Shown here: one piece after another, positions 33,614-42,624 of the stretch | How positions within the stretch are numbered: position 1 is the first letter of the stretch | Layout: each line of letters opens with the position of its first letter | Assembly: GCA_028280515.1 (NCBI GenBank) | Contig: JANQLP010000210.1 | Span: 1-47,852, forward strand | Length of the DNA: 47,852 bases | Reading direction: 5' to 3' | From: Hyphomicrobiales bacterium | GTDB taxonomy: Bacteria > Pseudomonadota > Alphaproteobacteria > Rhizobiales > Methyloligellaceae | Position numbers and translations under genes: made by a program | The notes under the pieces: generated by a model | What the model saw: only the letters and a program-made list of their open reading frames with translations | Databases searched by the model: none | What the model was told of the DNA's origin: nothing

Positions 33614-34666
33614 ATGACATACAGAATTCTCATCCTTGGCGCATCCTACGGTTCGCTTCTCGGCACGAAGCTGTTGATGGCGGGACACGACGTCACCCTC
33701 GTATGCCGGTCCGAAACGGCAAAGCTGATCAATGCGGAAGGCACCGAGGTCTGCATCAAGCTGAAAGGCGAAGACACGCACCGCTTGTTCCGCTCCGCGG
33801 ACATGCCGGGCCGCCTCACCGCCCTGGCACCGGAGGACGTAGACCCGTCCGAATACGATCTCGTCGGGCTCGCCATGCAGGAGCCGCAATACGGCGCCCA
33901 GAGCATTTGGCAGCTGATGCGCCGCATCGCCGTTGCGCGGGTCCCCTGCCTGTCGATCATGAACATGCCGCCGCTTCCCTACCTGAAACGGATATCGGGG
34001 CTGCACACGGCCAATCTCGAGGCCAGCTACACCAATCCTCGCGTCTGGGACGGGTTCGATCCTGACCTTGTCACGCTGTGCAGCCCCGACCCTCAGGCGT
34101 TCCGGCCGCCCGAGGAGAAACCCAATGTTTTGCATGTCGGCCTGCCGACCAACTTCAAGGCCGCGGAGTTCGGCCGCCCGGAAGCGAACGACATGCTGAG
34201 AAAGCTTGAGGCGGATATCTCGGCCATCCGGTTGGACGGCAGCGATGTTCCCGTGAAGCTCCGCGTCTCCGAGTCTCTCTTTGCGCCGCTTGCCAAATGG
34301 AGCATGCTGCTCACCGGCAACTACCGCTGCATCACCAGCACAGAGCCCCGCTCGATCCGCGACGCGGTTCACTCGGACCCGGACGCGTCAGGTGGTGTCT
34401 ACGCGTATGTGGACGGGCTGGCGCAGCACCTTGGCGCCGCGCCGGAGGATCTGGTCCCGTACGAAAAATACGCACGCGCGGCCGAGCATCTTCTCAAACC
34501 ATCCTCCGCGGCGCGGGCCGTTGCCGCGGGCGCAACCCGGATCGAGCGTGTCGACAAGCTCGTTCAGCTCATCGGTCAGGATATCGGATACGTGAACGCC
34601 GCGGTCGAGGACACGGTGCGAACCGTGGACATGACGCTTGAACGCAACCAGATGAAGGCCGCCTGA
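33614..34666 (+). CDS. Ketopantoate reductase (PanE/ApbA)-like NAD(P)-binding protein
   Basis: A 350-residue protein with an N-terminal Rossmann fold (YRILILGASYGSLLGTKLLM) resembling PanE/ApbA reductases, followed by VTLVCRSETAKLI and a helical C-terminal part. The usual GxGxxG loop is altered to GASYGS. PanE motifs are only partly recognisable, so it may use another 2-keto acid or an opine-like substrate. A purine-rich AGAAAGAGGGACAG region precedes ATG 33614. It appears to be a single-gene unit; the 100-bp gap that follows has only a small CGGGG-ATG-CCCCG stem (34696-34708). Function beyond dehydrogenase is unknown. Confidence 0.7.
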   Translation: MTYRILILGASYGSLLGTKLLMAGHDVTLVCRSETAKLINAEGTEVCIKLKGEDTHRLFRSADMPGRLTALAPEDVDPSEYDLVGLAMQEPQYGAQSIWQLMRRIAVARVPCLSIMNMPPLPYLKRISGLHTANLEASYTNPRVWDGFDPDLVTLCSPDPQAFRPPEEKPNVLHVGLPTNFKAAEFGRPEANDMLRKLEADISAIRLDGSDVPVKLRVSESLFAPLAKWSMLLTGNYRCITSTEPRSIRDAVHSDPDASGGVYAYVDGLAQHLGAAPEDLVPYEKYARAAEHLLKPSSAARAVAAGATRIERVDKLVQLIGQDIGYVNAAVEDTVRTVDMTLERNQMKAA

Positions 34667-34766
34667 CGGAACCGAAATCTCGTGCTTGACCCGAGCGGGG
34701 ATGCCCCGGTTCGAAATCTCTGTGTAGGGCTCCGCCTTCGCGCTTTTGACAGACCGGGCTAAGGAC

Positions 34767-35918
34767 TCACCGAAGCAACATCGGCTCACCGCGCAGCGCC
34801 GCGATACGCGGACGGTAGGCGTCTGCGTCATACATCGTATCGACGTTGACGCGGCGTTTGCCCTGGGTGCTAATGTCCGCGGGTTTCGTCGTGTAGCAGC
34901 CGTCTTCCACCGCGACCATGACGCCGGTCGTGCCCTCCTCGATCAGACGCACGGCCATGGTGCCGAAGTTCTTCGGGACCATGAGGTCGACCGCGTCGGG
35001 CGCCCCGGAGCGCAGCAGGTAGCCCAGATTCTGGACCATGACGTTCACGCCGGTGCGGGTCTTGAGCTCCTCCCCGACCCGGATGCTGATGCCGCCGAGC
35101 TTGCGGTGGCCGTAGGCATCGGCGGGACCGGACTCGATGATATCCTCACCCAAAGCGCTCGCGCCCTCCGAAACCACGGCAATGGCGTATCGCGATGCCG
35201 ATCGTGCCCGGTCCTCCATCATGAGGCCGGCCAGCCTGTCGAGATCGAACGGCACTTCGGCAATCAGCGTGCGATCGACGTCGGCGAGGTAACCCGCCAT
35301 GAGCGCGGTCAGGCCGCAGTTGCGGCCGAACATCTCAACCACCAGCATCCGCTCGTGGCTGCCGGCGGACGTGCGCAGCCGGTTGATCAACTCGACCGAA
35401 CGGGTCACGCAGGTCGAAAACCCGATGCAGTAGTCCGTGCCATAGACGTCATTGTCCATGGTTTTCGGGATACAGACCGTCGGCATGCCCTCATTATGAA
35501 TCCGCGACGCATAGGACAGCGTGTCATCGCCACCGATCGCGACCAGAACATCGATCTCCAGCGCGCCCAGCACCTCAAGAACGTGGCCCGTGATATCGAC
35601 CTTCTCCGCGTCCGGCGGCGCCTCATGGCCATGGAAATCCGGAAGGTCGGCGGGATGTATCCGCGACGGGTTCGTGCGCGACGTGTGGAGGATCGTACCG
35701 CCCGTGCGGTCGATGCTGCGCACCTCCTCCGGCGTCAGGATCATCCGGGCATGCGCCGTTTCGTCCAAGTTTTTCGGGTCGGAGTGAACCGGGCCCGCCC
35801 ATCCGCGGCGAAAGCCGGTCACCCGCCATCCGCGCGCATGGGCCTCGTTCACCACCGCCTTTATAGCGGGGTTCAGCCCCGGCACGTCGCCACCACCCGT
35901 CAGGATTCCCAGATGCAT
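34767..35918 (-). CDS. pfp: 6-phosphofructokinase, pyrophosphate-type signature
   Basis: A 383-residue PfkA-family enzyme that phosphorylates fructose 6-phosphate. The start has LGILTGGGDVPGLNPAI. The donor-specificity loop reads IGGDDT (residues 128-133), with Asp132 where ATP enzymes have Gly (E. coli Gly104). The next site is PKTMDND (151-157), with Lys152 where E. coli has Gly124. Asp plus Lys is the mark of PPi-dependent enzymes, which work reversibly. Other catalytic parts are intact (GTDYCIGFSTC, EMFGRNCGLTA). It lies 87 nt downstream of the DUF4922 gene on the same strand and near GlgC, which releases PPi. Confidence 0.9.
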   Translation of the reverse strand: MHLGILTGGGDVPGLNPAIKAVVNEAHARGWRVTGFRRGWAGPVHSDPKNLDETAHARMILTPEEVRSIDRTGGTILHTSRTNPSRIHPADLPDFHGHEAPPDAEKVDITGHVLEVLGALEIDVLVAIGGDDTLSYASRIHNEGMPTVCIPKTMDNDVYGTDYCIGFSTCVTRSVELINRLRTSAGSHERMLVVEMFGRNCGLTALMAGYLADVDRTLIAEVPFDLDRLAGLMMEDRARSASRYAIAVVSEGASALGEDIIESGPADAYGHRKLGGISIRVGEELKTRTGVNVMVQNLGYLLRSGAPDAVDLMVPKNFGTMAVRLIEEGTTGVMVAVEDGCYTTKPADISTQGKRRVNVDTMYDADAYRPRIAALRGEPMLLR

Positions 35919-36005
35919 GTTTCCCCTCCACCCGTTGCCCGCCGCGCATAGCCGCGCGCCGTCGAAATTCGTACGCGGCGGAACAACAGGCGGACCACCT
36001 TGCCG

Positions 36006-37034
36006 CTAGCCAGTTTCGATCGGCGTGCTGACGCTCGCGAGGATCGCTTCGAGCACGAAATAGTCGATTGCACCCGCATCGAGCCGGGCCTTGTCGTCCG
36101 GGCTGGACAGAACGATCTCACCGAGCACTTCCAGCCCACCGATCAACCCGGAAAACCCGGCCGGCCTCTGATGGCTCCGGCTGCGGGGCACGAAATACAA
36201 CACGATCCCCTCGCCGTCCTGCGCACGCGATGCGATGATATTGGCGGAGAGATCATCGAGCCGCCGCCGATTGCGCGCGCCCCAGCGCACAACCCAGTCC
36301 GACGCACGCGCCGTCACGTCCGCCGCCGGTCCTTTCCAGACCGCGGCTTCGAGGGGGTAGCGCGCCACCATGCCCGGACCATCAACCTGCCCGCCGGCGT
36401 CCTCAGCAGCGACTTCAAGCGGGAAAGGTCCCTCGTTACCCGGCCGGGCAACGCACTGGAAATGGAGATGGCGCGGTATTGACGCGCCCGCATCCACGCC
36501 GTTGTAGAACACGACATGTCCCGGCATGCGGTCGGCAAAGGCCACGGCGTCGCGCATAAGGACATCCGCTCCAAGCCCTGCCGGATCGCGAAACCCCCAT
36601 TCCTGCGGAATGTGCTCGCGCGAGGCAATGACGATATGAACCGGTAGCAGCGGGAAGGGATTGGTCAGCGCGAAATAGCTGCGGTCGCCGCTCTCAATCT
36701 GATATCCGAGCTGGTTGCCCTGCTGTTGCAGCTCGATATTGTCCCGGCACAGGAAACAGCCGTCATTGCTCGAGATGTGCCTTTCATGGGACCGGCCCGA
36801 GCCGGCAAACCGCTGCGCACGCCGCGGGTTGTACTGCACGCGAAAGAAGCGCGTTCTGTCGTCGGGGTGGTAGAAGGCTCGCCGTTCGACATCCTGCAGA
36901 TCGTCACGAATAAAGCCGCTCCGGAGATGGAAGGTCTCCAGTTCCTGCATGGCGGAGACGAGACCGGAGCCTTGCTCGACCGCGCGCAGGCGCACATTCA
37001 GATCCGACCAGGCTTTCTCATAGTCAGGCGTCAT
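36006..37034 (-). CDS. DUF4922 protein, GalT/Apa-like nucleotidyltransferase of the HIT superfamily
   Basis: A 342-residue protein resembling galactose-1-phosphate uridylyltransferase and Ap4A/GDP-hexose phosphorylases. It has a Cys pair (GCFLCRDN, Cys93/Cys96), the segment NPFPLLPVHIVIASREH (residues 125-141) and the catalytic HxHxQ motif IPRHLHFQ (His189, His191, Gln193), whose second His would carry the nucleotide. Enzymes of this branch swap or phosphorolyse nucleotide sugars or dinucleotides. The exact substrate is unknown. It shares an operon with the PPi-type PFK and is divergent from a P-loop kinase and a GT4 glycosyltransferase, which suggests nucleotide-sugar metabolism. Confidence 0.8.
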   Translation of the reverse strand: MTPDYEKAWSDLNVRLRAVEQGSGLVSAMQELETFHLRSGFIRDDLQDVERRAFYHPDDRTRFFRVQYNPRRAQRFAGSGRSHERHISSNDGCFLCRDNIELQQQGNQLGYQIESGDRSYFALTNPFPLLPVHIVIASREHIPQEWGFRDPAGLGADVLMRDAVAFADRMPGHVVFYNGVDAGASIPRHLHFQCVARPGNEGPFPLEVAAEDAGGQVDGPGMVARYPLEAAVWKGPAADVTARASDWVVRWGARNRRRLDDLSANIIASRAQDGEGIVLYFVPRSRSHQRPAGFSGLIGGLEVLGEIVLSSPDDKARLDAGAIDYFVLEAILASVSTPIETG

Positions 37035-37203
37035 TGCTGCGTCCCACGGCCAAGACAGGCGTCGCTTGGCGGATTACGCGACTTCATTGAACCATTCGCG
37101 AGAACGCGGCAGTCCCTGTATGATCAATGGCCGTGCGGTGTCTCGCTGGGCCTGAAATTATTATTTTCCCGGGAATCTGCCAAACGGAATTGCATCGGCA
37201 AGG

Positions 37204-37220
37204 TGAATAAATTTTGTTCA
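37204..37220. promoter_or_regulatory. 17-bp palindrome in the divergent DUF4922/kinase promoter region
   Basis: TGAATAAATTTTGTTCA is an inverted repeat in which 7 of 8 base pairs match around a central T. It is 34 bp upstream of the kinase start and 170 bp upstream of the DUF4922 start. The size and symmetry fit a dimeric repressor or activator site. No regulator gene is next to it, so the binding protein is unknown. Confidence 0.45.
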
Positions 37221-37254
37221 TATCTCGCCGGACAGATCAACAGAAGGGGCAGCC

Positions 37255-37905
37255 ATGAAAGGGGATTCAGTCATCGTCGAGGCGCATCACCGCAAAGCCG
37301 CGTCAGGCATCGTACCGCTGCTGCTGCCGGCACTTGAAGGCTCCGACGCGCGTCACACGGTTTCCATTGCCGGCCAGTCGGGAAGCGGCAAGTCGGAGAC
37401 GGCCGTCGCGCTGAGCGACGCGTTGGGGGCGCACGGCATCCCATGCGTGATCCTGCAACAGGACGATTACTTCGTTTATCCGCCGAAAACGAACGACGCC
37501 ACCCGCCGCAAGGATATCGACTGGGTCGGGCCACAGGAGGTCCGGCTCGACCTCATGGATGCACATGTCGGCGCGTTCCTCACCGGCGAGGCGGAGGTTG
37601 AGAAACCGCTCGTGGACTATGCAAGCGACAGCATCGGCAGCGAGACCCTGACCTTCGGCCCGGCGCAGGTCCTGATTGCGGAAGGCACCTACACGACGCG
37701 CCTGGAAAACTGCCGCACGCATGTGTTCATTGACCGCACTTATCGCGAGACCCGGAAGCACCGGGAGAAACGGATGCGCGACGCATCGGAACTCGATCCG
37801 TTTATCGATCGTGTTCTGGAGATCGAGCACGAGATCATCTCGTCCCACAAGCCGCGCGCGGACATCATCATCGAATCGGACTATGACGTGACGGTCCCGG
37901 CCTGA
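37255..37905 (+). CDS. P-loop kinase of the uridine kinase/phosphoribulokinase family
   Basis: A 216-residue P-loop kinase. Walker A is GQSGSGKS (residues 40-47), followed by an acceptor-site segment LQQDDYFVYPPKTNDATRR, a Walker-B-like QVLIAEGTYTTRL and a lid with DRTYRETRKHREKRM. These are hallmarks of the uridine kinase/phosphoribulokinase group, which phosphorylates a nucleoside, pantothenate or sugar phosphate hydroxyl. ATG 37255 follows AGAAGGGG. It is 25 nt upstream of the GT4 gene and probably shares its mRNA. The acceptor is unknown; a sugar or nucleoside role would fit the neighbouring GT4, GlgC and DUF4922 genes. Confidence 0.8.
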   Translation: MKGDSVIVEAHHRKAASGIVPLLLPALEGSDARHTVSIAGQSGSGKSETAVALSDALGAHGIPCVILQQDDYFVYPPKTNDATRRKDIDWVGPQEVRLDLMDAHVGAFLTGEAEVEKPLVDYASDSIGSETLTFGPAQVLIAEGTYTTRLENCRTHVFIDRTYRETRKHREKRMRDASELDPFIDRVLEIEHEIISSHKPRADIIIESDYDVTVPA

Positions 37906-37930
37906 AGCCCATTTTCGCTCACACCACCGC

Positions 37931-39346
37931 ATGCACATCGCTTTTCTCAACCCGCAAGGCAATTTCGATCCGAAGGACTCGCACCTGACGGAACATCCGG
38001 ACTTTGGCGGCCAGCTCGTCTACGTCAAGGAAGTGGCATGCGCCATGGCGGCCATGGGCCATCAGGTCGATATCCTGACACGGCGGATCGAGGACCCGGA
38101 CTGGCCGGAATTCGCCGGCTCGATCGACCACTATCCCGGCAACGGTGCCAACCTGCGGATCGTGCGGCTCGATTGCGGCGGGCCGCTCTTTCTCAACAAG
38201 GAGCGCCTGTGGCCGCACATGGCCAGATTCATCGAACGGGCCCGGGACTTCTATGGCAGCGCCATGCCCGACTTCGCGACAGCCCACTATGCGGACGGCG
38301 GCTATTGCGGATGCCTGCTCGAACATGCGCGAGGGACCCGGTTCACCTTTACCGGCCACTCGCTGGGCGCGCAAAAACTCGACAAGCTCGGCATGAGCCT
38401 GGCCAATGCGGATCAGCTCGAGGCGCGGTTCCGGTTTTCCCGGCGGATTGCGGCTGAACGGCTCGCCATGGCCCGCGCCTTCCGCGTGATCACCTCCACC
38501 GGACAGGAACGCCGCGAGCAATACGCGCATCCGCTCTATGCCGGCGCCATCGATGTGGAGGATGACGACCGGTTCGAGGTTATCCCGCCCGGGGTCAACA
38601 CGCGCATTTTCACCACCGAGACCGGAACGCTGGACGCAGACCTCACCGAGGGCCTGCTGAAGGATGTCGCTCAGGCGACCCGGCCTTTCGTCATCGTCTC
38701 CAACCGGCTCGATGAGAAAAAGAACACCCTTGGCGTCGTCCAGGCGTTCGCCGGGTCGCCGGTCTTGCAGGAGAAGGCAAACATTCTCCTGTGCTTCCGC
38801 GGCATCGATGATCCGTTTGCGGAGCTGGAGTCCCTGGACGAGAGCGAGCGCACGGTGATGGCACCCATTCTGCAGACGATCGAGCAGGCCGGACTGCGCG
38901 ACAAGGTGAGGTTTCTCAACATCCCCTCCCAGCAGGCGCTCGCGGCAACCTATCGCGCCGTCGCGCGCGGCGGCGGCGTTTTCGCGCTGACCGCGTTTTA
39001 CGAGCCGTTCGGGCTTGCACCGATCGAGGCCGCGGCTTGCGGCCTGGCCTGTGTCTCGACGCGCAACGGCGGGCCTTCGGAGATCTTTGCCGATGGATCG
39101 GGTGTGCTTGTCGATCCGTCGGAGTCCGACGATATCGCCCGCGGGCTGATCGACGCGCTGGACAGGCAGCCGGACCTTGCGGCGCGGGCGCGGGCCCGCG
39201 TGCTCAAGACCTACACCTGGGAGCGGACGGCGGAACGTTACCTGGAAACGATCGAAAAGGGTCTCGCGATGCCACCCCGCGTGGGAGACGAGGTTGACGG
39301 GCTCGACGCGTCCGAGCAGATCGCCGCCTATCTGGCCGCGCGGTAA
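37931..39346 (+). CDS. GT4 glycosyltransferase, sucrose-phosphate-synthase-like
   Basis: A 471-residue retaining GT-B glycosyltransferase of family 4. The N-terminal motif GGQLVYVKEVACAMAAMGHQ, then VDILTRR, HYADGGYCG, TFTGHSLGAQKLDKLGM and ITSTGQERREQY are the marks of sucrose-phosphate synthase and mannosylfructose-phosphate synthase. The C-terminal half has VIPPGVNTRIF, a VSNRLDEKKN donor segment and the E-x7-E motif in FYEPFGLAPIEAAACGLA. Likely reaction: hexose transfer from a nucleotide sugar to a sugar phosphate such as fructose 6-phosphate. No phosphatase domain or gene is visible. It converges with glgC, 15 nt apart. Donor and acceptor are unproven. Confidence 0.87.
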   Translation: MHIAFLNPQGNFDPKDSHLTEHPDFGGQLVYVKEVACAMAAMGHQVDILTRRIEDPDWPEFAGSIDHYPGNGANLRIVRLDCGGPLFLNKERLWPHMARFIERARDFYGSAMPDFATAHYADGGYCGCLLEHARGTRFTFTGHSLGAQKLDKLGMSLANADQLEARFRFSRRIAAERLAMARAFRVITSTGQERREQYAHPLYAGAIDVEDDDRFEVIPPGVNTRIFTTETGTLDADLTEGLLKDVAQATRPFVIVSNRLDEKKNTLGVVQAFAGSPVLQEKANILLCFRGIDDPFAELESLDESERTVMAPILQTIEQAGLRDKVRFLNIPSQQALAATYRAVARGGGVFALTAFYEPFGLAPIEAAACGLACVSTRNGGPSEIFADGSGVLVDPSESDDIARGLIDALDRQPDLAARARARVLKTYTWERTAERYLETIEKGLAMPPRVGDEVDGLDASEQIAAYLAAR

Positions 39347-39361
39347 AGAGTGGGCCGGGCC

Positions 39362-40654
39362 TCAACCTTCCTCCGCGAAGGTTGGTACATAGAGTGCTTC
39401 CTGTCCGAGCATTTCGCGGTTGACCACGACAATACCATCATCCGTGACGTGGAACCTTTTTGCGTCGACGGCCGGGTCCTCACCGATGACGGTCTTTTCC
39501 GGGACCACGCATCCATTGTCGAGGATGACGTTTTTCAGCCGGCAACGCGGGCCGATCTCGCAACTGGGAAGCGCCAGCACACCCTGAAGATCGCACCCCT
39601 CGTCGACCTTCACGTTCGAGTAGAGGAGGCTGTTGTCGAGGTTCGACATCGAGACCACGCAACCGCCGCTGACCATCGCGTCCTGGACACGGCACAGCAT
39701 TCCCGCACCGACGAAATGGGCTGCCGGCAACTGCGGCTGATAGGTACGGATGGGCCAGTTCGGGTCGTACAGATCGAGCTCGGGCTGCGGCGCGAGCACT
39801 TCGAGGCTGGCCTTGTAGTAGGCGTCGATCGTCCCGACGTCGCGCCAGTAGCCTACGCCGCCGGTCGCCGCGCGCTCGAAAGGATACGCCATCAGCCGGT
39901 GGCCGTTCTCCAGGGCATAGGGAATGATGTCCTTGCCGAAATCGTGCGAGGACGCCTTGTGGTCGGCGTCGCGAATGAGTTGCTCGCGCAGATACTCGAA
40001 GGACGACACATAGATGCCCATGCTCACCAGGGCCGTCTTGGGATCACCCGGCAGGGTCTTCGGGTTGTCCGGTTTCTCTTCGAACCCGACGAGGCGCAAC
40101 GTGTCGTCGACCTCCATGACGCCGAACTGATCCGCCTCCTCCCTGGGAACCGGCTTGCAGGCGATGGTGAAGTCGGCGTTCGTGCGCACATGCGCCGCCA
40201 GCGCGTCGCCATAATCCATCGTGTAGATGTGGTCGCCGGCCAGGATCAGGACGTATTGCGGCTTGTACCCTTCGATGATGTCGAGCGACTGGAACACGGC
40301 ATCGGCCGTGCCCTGATACCAGGACTCGTCGTCGAGCCATTGCTGTGCGGGCAGGATGTCCACGAAGTCTCCGTGGCCGGAGTTCAGTCCGCCCCAGCCC
40401 TGCATGATATGCTGAATGAGCGAATGCGACTTGTACTGTGTCAGCACGCACATGCGGCGGATGCCGGAATTGACGCAGTTCGACAGGGTGAAGTCGATGA
40501 TGCGGAACTTGCCGCCGAAGGGAACCGCCGGCTTGGTCCGCCACTCCGTCAGGACGCCCAGCCGTTCGCCGCGTCCGCCCGCAAGCACAAGCGCAATTGT
40601 GTTTTGCGTCAGGCGACTGACAAAGCGTCCCGCCGAACTTGCGGATTCTGCCAC
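39362..40654 (-). CDS. glgC: Glucose-1-phosphate adenylyltransferase GlgC
   Basis: GlgC makes ADP-glucose and PPi from ATP and glucose 1-phosphate, normally the first step of glycogen synthesis. The 430-residue enzyme has [64 protein letters not shown] and [10 protein letters not shown], plus a C-terminal left-handed beta-helix ([20 protein letters not shown]). GTG 40654 is used, behind GGGAAGG. No glgA, glgB or glgP is in the window. The closest genes are a sucrose-phosphate-synthase-like GT4 and a PPi-type PFK, so ADP-glucose may feed the GT4 enzyme and PPi the PFK; this is inferred. Confidence 0.95.
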   Translation of the reverse strand: MAESASSAGRFVSRLTQNTIALVLAGGRGERLGVLTEWRTKPAVPFGGKFRIIDFTLSNCVNSGIRRMCVLTQYKSHSLIQHIMQGWGGLNSGHGDFVDILPAQQWLDDESWYQGTADAVFQSLDIIEGYKPQYVLILAGDHIYTMDYGDALAAHVRTNADFTIACKPVPREEADQFGVMEVDDTLRLVGFEEKPDNPKTLPGDPKTALVSMGIYVSSFEYLREQLIRDADHKASSHDFGKDIIPYALENGHRLMAYPFERAATGGVGYWRDVGTIDAYYKASLEVLAPQPELDLYDPNWPIRTYQPQLPAAHFVGAGMLCRVQDAMVSGGCVVSMSNLDNSLLYSNVKVDEGCDLQGVLALPSCEIGPRCRLKNVILDNGCVVPEKTVIGEDPAVDAKRFHVTDDGIVVVNREMLGQEALYVPTFAEEG

Positions 40655-40876
40655 GTTACAAGCCTTCCCGTCCGCGTGGCGGTTCTTCCCTCAAGGTTCG
40701 GAACGTGCCCGGGCACGGAACCCGCATGTGACCGTTACCACACGCGACAAGGCACCACCGTTTCGTGTCTGCGGTCATCCTCCACTTTCTGCGCGGCAAA
40801 GTCCAATCTGCATAGTGGCGCACACGGTCGCGGACCGTCCGGTTGCCGCGTGCGTTCCGCCATTGCAATCCACAAT
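40655..40876. other. Upstream region of glgC, no gene seen
   Basis: This stretch lies upstream of glgC and before the decayed CoA-transferase tail. It contains a 12-bp perfect palindrome GTGCCCGGGCAC (40705-40716), flanked by near-complementary GGAAC/GTTCC bases, which could be an operator or an mRNA hairpin. I see no coding sequence with a start, ribosome site and plausible composition. Confidence 0.4.
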
Positions 40877-41078
40877 CCGTTCAGCCGTCCCGCTGACGCT
40901 TCACCCGTTTGTCGGCAACGAGAATTTCCGCGCCAACAACTCCTGCAGGTCGGATGCGGTCAGGTCGAGCAGGTCACGCGGAACGCTTTCATTGTGCTGC
41001 CCGAGAAGGGTCTCGAAATCCCGCCCCGTAAGGGAGGGGCGAGGTTGCGAGGCTCGACGCGTCCGAGCGGACATCTTC
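40877..41078 (-). pseudogene. Decayed 3' end of a CaiB/BaiF-like CoA-transferase gene
   Basis: Read on the minus strand, this DNA encodes [15 protein letters not shown] and then [12 protein letters not shown], which resembles the C-terminal end of family III CoA-transferases (GxHN, then LLGLS-x-EI). Over about 95 nt it is clearly similar to the intact gene end at 47762-47852. A single-base deletion relative to that copy, near 40930-40936, shifts the frame, so it ends early at TGA 40901-40903 and not at the original stop (40881-40883). The rest of the gene is missing; the PepSY gene begins immediately upstream. A 5' remnant hidden in 41060-41078 cannot be excluded. Confidence 0.65.
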
Positions 41079-42596
41079 CTACGGAAGCAATCGCGCAGGC
41101 TTTTCCCGTTTGCGCCGTGCTGCCGGAGTCTTCCTCCTGCGGCGCAGATCCAGCGTGAGCCCGATGCCGGCCATGAACACGAGGCTGAATACCACAGCTA
41201 TCGACACGACAATGTTCTGCGTCTCGCGCCCAAGCGGAAACAGAAAGTTCCACTTGTGGAGATAGGAAAAGCTCCATTGTTCGGCCTTCGCATGGTCGGG
41301 CGTGCGGTCGGCGAGAACGCCGCTCGTGGTGTCGACGAAGATCGTCGCATTGACAGGCGCGCCGTAGTCCAGCCGCCAGACGGGCAGCCGCTTGTTGCGG
41401 AAATCGTATTGCGGCCCGAACCGTGTCACGAGTTCGGTATTGGCGATCGCCTCGCGCGAGACGCCGGTGAAGCGCTCCCCCAGTTGCAGGGCGATCTCCC
41501 GGTCACCGTCCTTGAACGGCGCGCCGGTTGACGCGTCGACATAGAGCGCCGGGCCCGTCCGTTCGATGCCGTCAAAGCGGGCATTGCGGATTTCCGACGG
41601 CGTTTCAGGGCCACCGCGGCGAGGCGCCGCAAGCCCCAGGCGATAAAGAAGCCGCCCATCTGCATCTTCGATGATGGAAACGGTCGATACATCGAGTCCG
41701 GCGCTCAGATCGGCCCATTGCTCGTGAATCGGGAACGCCGCATCGGCGAGGGAGATCGGCGGCGAGAGCGTGAGATTCTTTGCCGGCGGGATCGCCGCAT
41801 ACTGAATGAGGTGGAAAAGCCCGCTCGACGTGAACATCAGGAGCGGCAGCACGGCCGCGTAGCCGGCAATGCGATGCCATCCCCGCACGCCAGGCGCGCG
41901 CGTCTTGCGGCGGATGAGTACGATCATCGCCGCACCAGTTAGCACCAACGCAAGGAGCGATCCGATGAACAGCCCTATCAGGATCACGCGGGCCCAGTCG
42001 GCCTCGACCGGGAACCAGCTCCAGGTATGAAACCAGCGAAAACCGGTTTGCAGGACGGATTTGAAATTGTTGTCGACACCCGCGGCTGCGTTGGTTTCCG
42101 TGTAGATGTAGATGGCGAGATCGTCCGGTCGGTCGAATGTGACCTTGTAAACCGGCAGAAGACGATTGACCCACGGATAGCTTGGTGTGAAATCGTCGAT
42201 CCATTCGACCGAGCGCACCGGCACCGCCTCGCCCGTGTAGTGGCGCGCCAGAAAAACGGCGTGCGCCTCGTCATGGTTTGGCAGTTCCATGCCATCAGCA
42301 AGGCGAAAATAGCGCCGTGGCGCTTGCGGGTTTTCCGTGACCTGCAGGAGGCTTTCATTCTCGCCTGGGACGATGCGAATGGCGGCAGCTTCCGTGATAC
42401 CCGCTTCAACCAGAGTTTCATGAACAGGCCGGACGCCGGCGAGGTCGACGGAGTGCGACGGCGGGAAAAACACCGCCTGCTGGGGTCCCCAGGTGGCTAT
42501 GATCGGATGCAGGAGGCCGGAGCCGCCCCACAGCAAGAGGCCAATCCCGCCAAGGATCGCAAGCAGGCGGTGGAGTTTGATCGATAAAATGCGCAT
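41079..42596 (-). CDS. PepSY-domain membrane protein (PiuB-like)
   Basis: A 505-residue inner-membrane protein of the PepSY-associated TM (PiuB) family, often linked to siderophore or metal uptake and proposed to reduce or handle ferric complexes. It starts with [20 protein letters not shown], has four membrane helices in total (a pair around residues 205-270 and a last one in [20 protein letters not shown]) and PepSY-like periplasmic segments such as [20 protein letters not shown] and [20 protein letters not shown]. It follows the TonB receptor gene by 28 nt on the same strand, consistent with one uptake operon. The metal or ligand is unknown. Confidence 0.87.
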   Translation of the reverse strand: MRILSIKLHRLLAILGGIGLLLWGGSGLLHPIIATWGPQQAVFFPPSHSVDLAGVRPVHETLVEAGITEAAAIRIVPGENESLLQVTENPQAPRRYFRLADGMELPNHDEAHAVFLARHYTGEAVPVRSVEWIDDFTPSYPWVNRLLPVYKVTFDRPDDLAIYIYTETNAAAGVDNNFKSVLQTGFRWFHTWSWFPVEADWARVILIGLFIGSLLALVLTGAAMIVLIRRKTRAPGVRGWHRIAGYAAVLPLLMFTSSGLFHLIQYAAIPPAKNLTLSPPISLADAAFPIHEQWADLSAGLDVSTVSIIEDADGRLLYRLGLAAPRRGGPETPSEIRNARFDGIERTGPALYVDASTGAPFKDGDREIALQLGERFTGVSREAIANTELVTRFGPQYDFRNKRLPVWRLDYGAPVNATIFVDTTSGVLADRTPDHAKAEQWSFSYLHKWNFLFPLGRETQNIVVSIAVVFSLVFMAGIGLTLDLRRRRKTPAARRKREKPARLLP

Positions 42597-42624
42597 GATT
42601 CTCTCTGTTTACGGAAGGGTTTGA

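Noticed and set aside
39350-41158. 602-residue plus-strand frame opposite glgC
   Set aside because: It is antisense to glgC, which has every conserved ADP-glucose pyrophosphorylase motif; the plus-strand translation has none.
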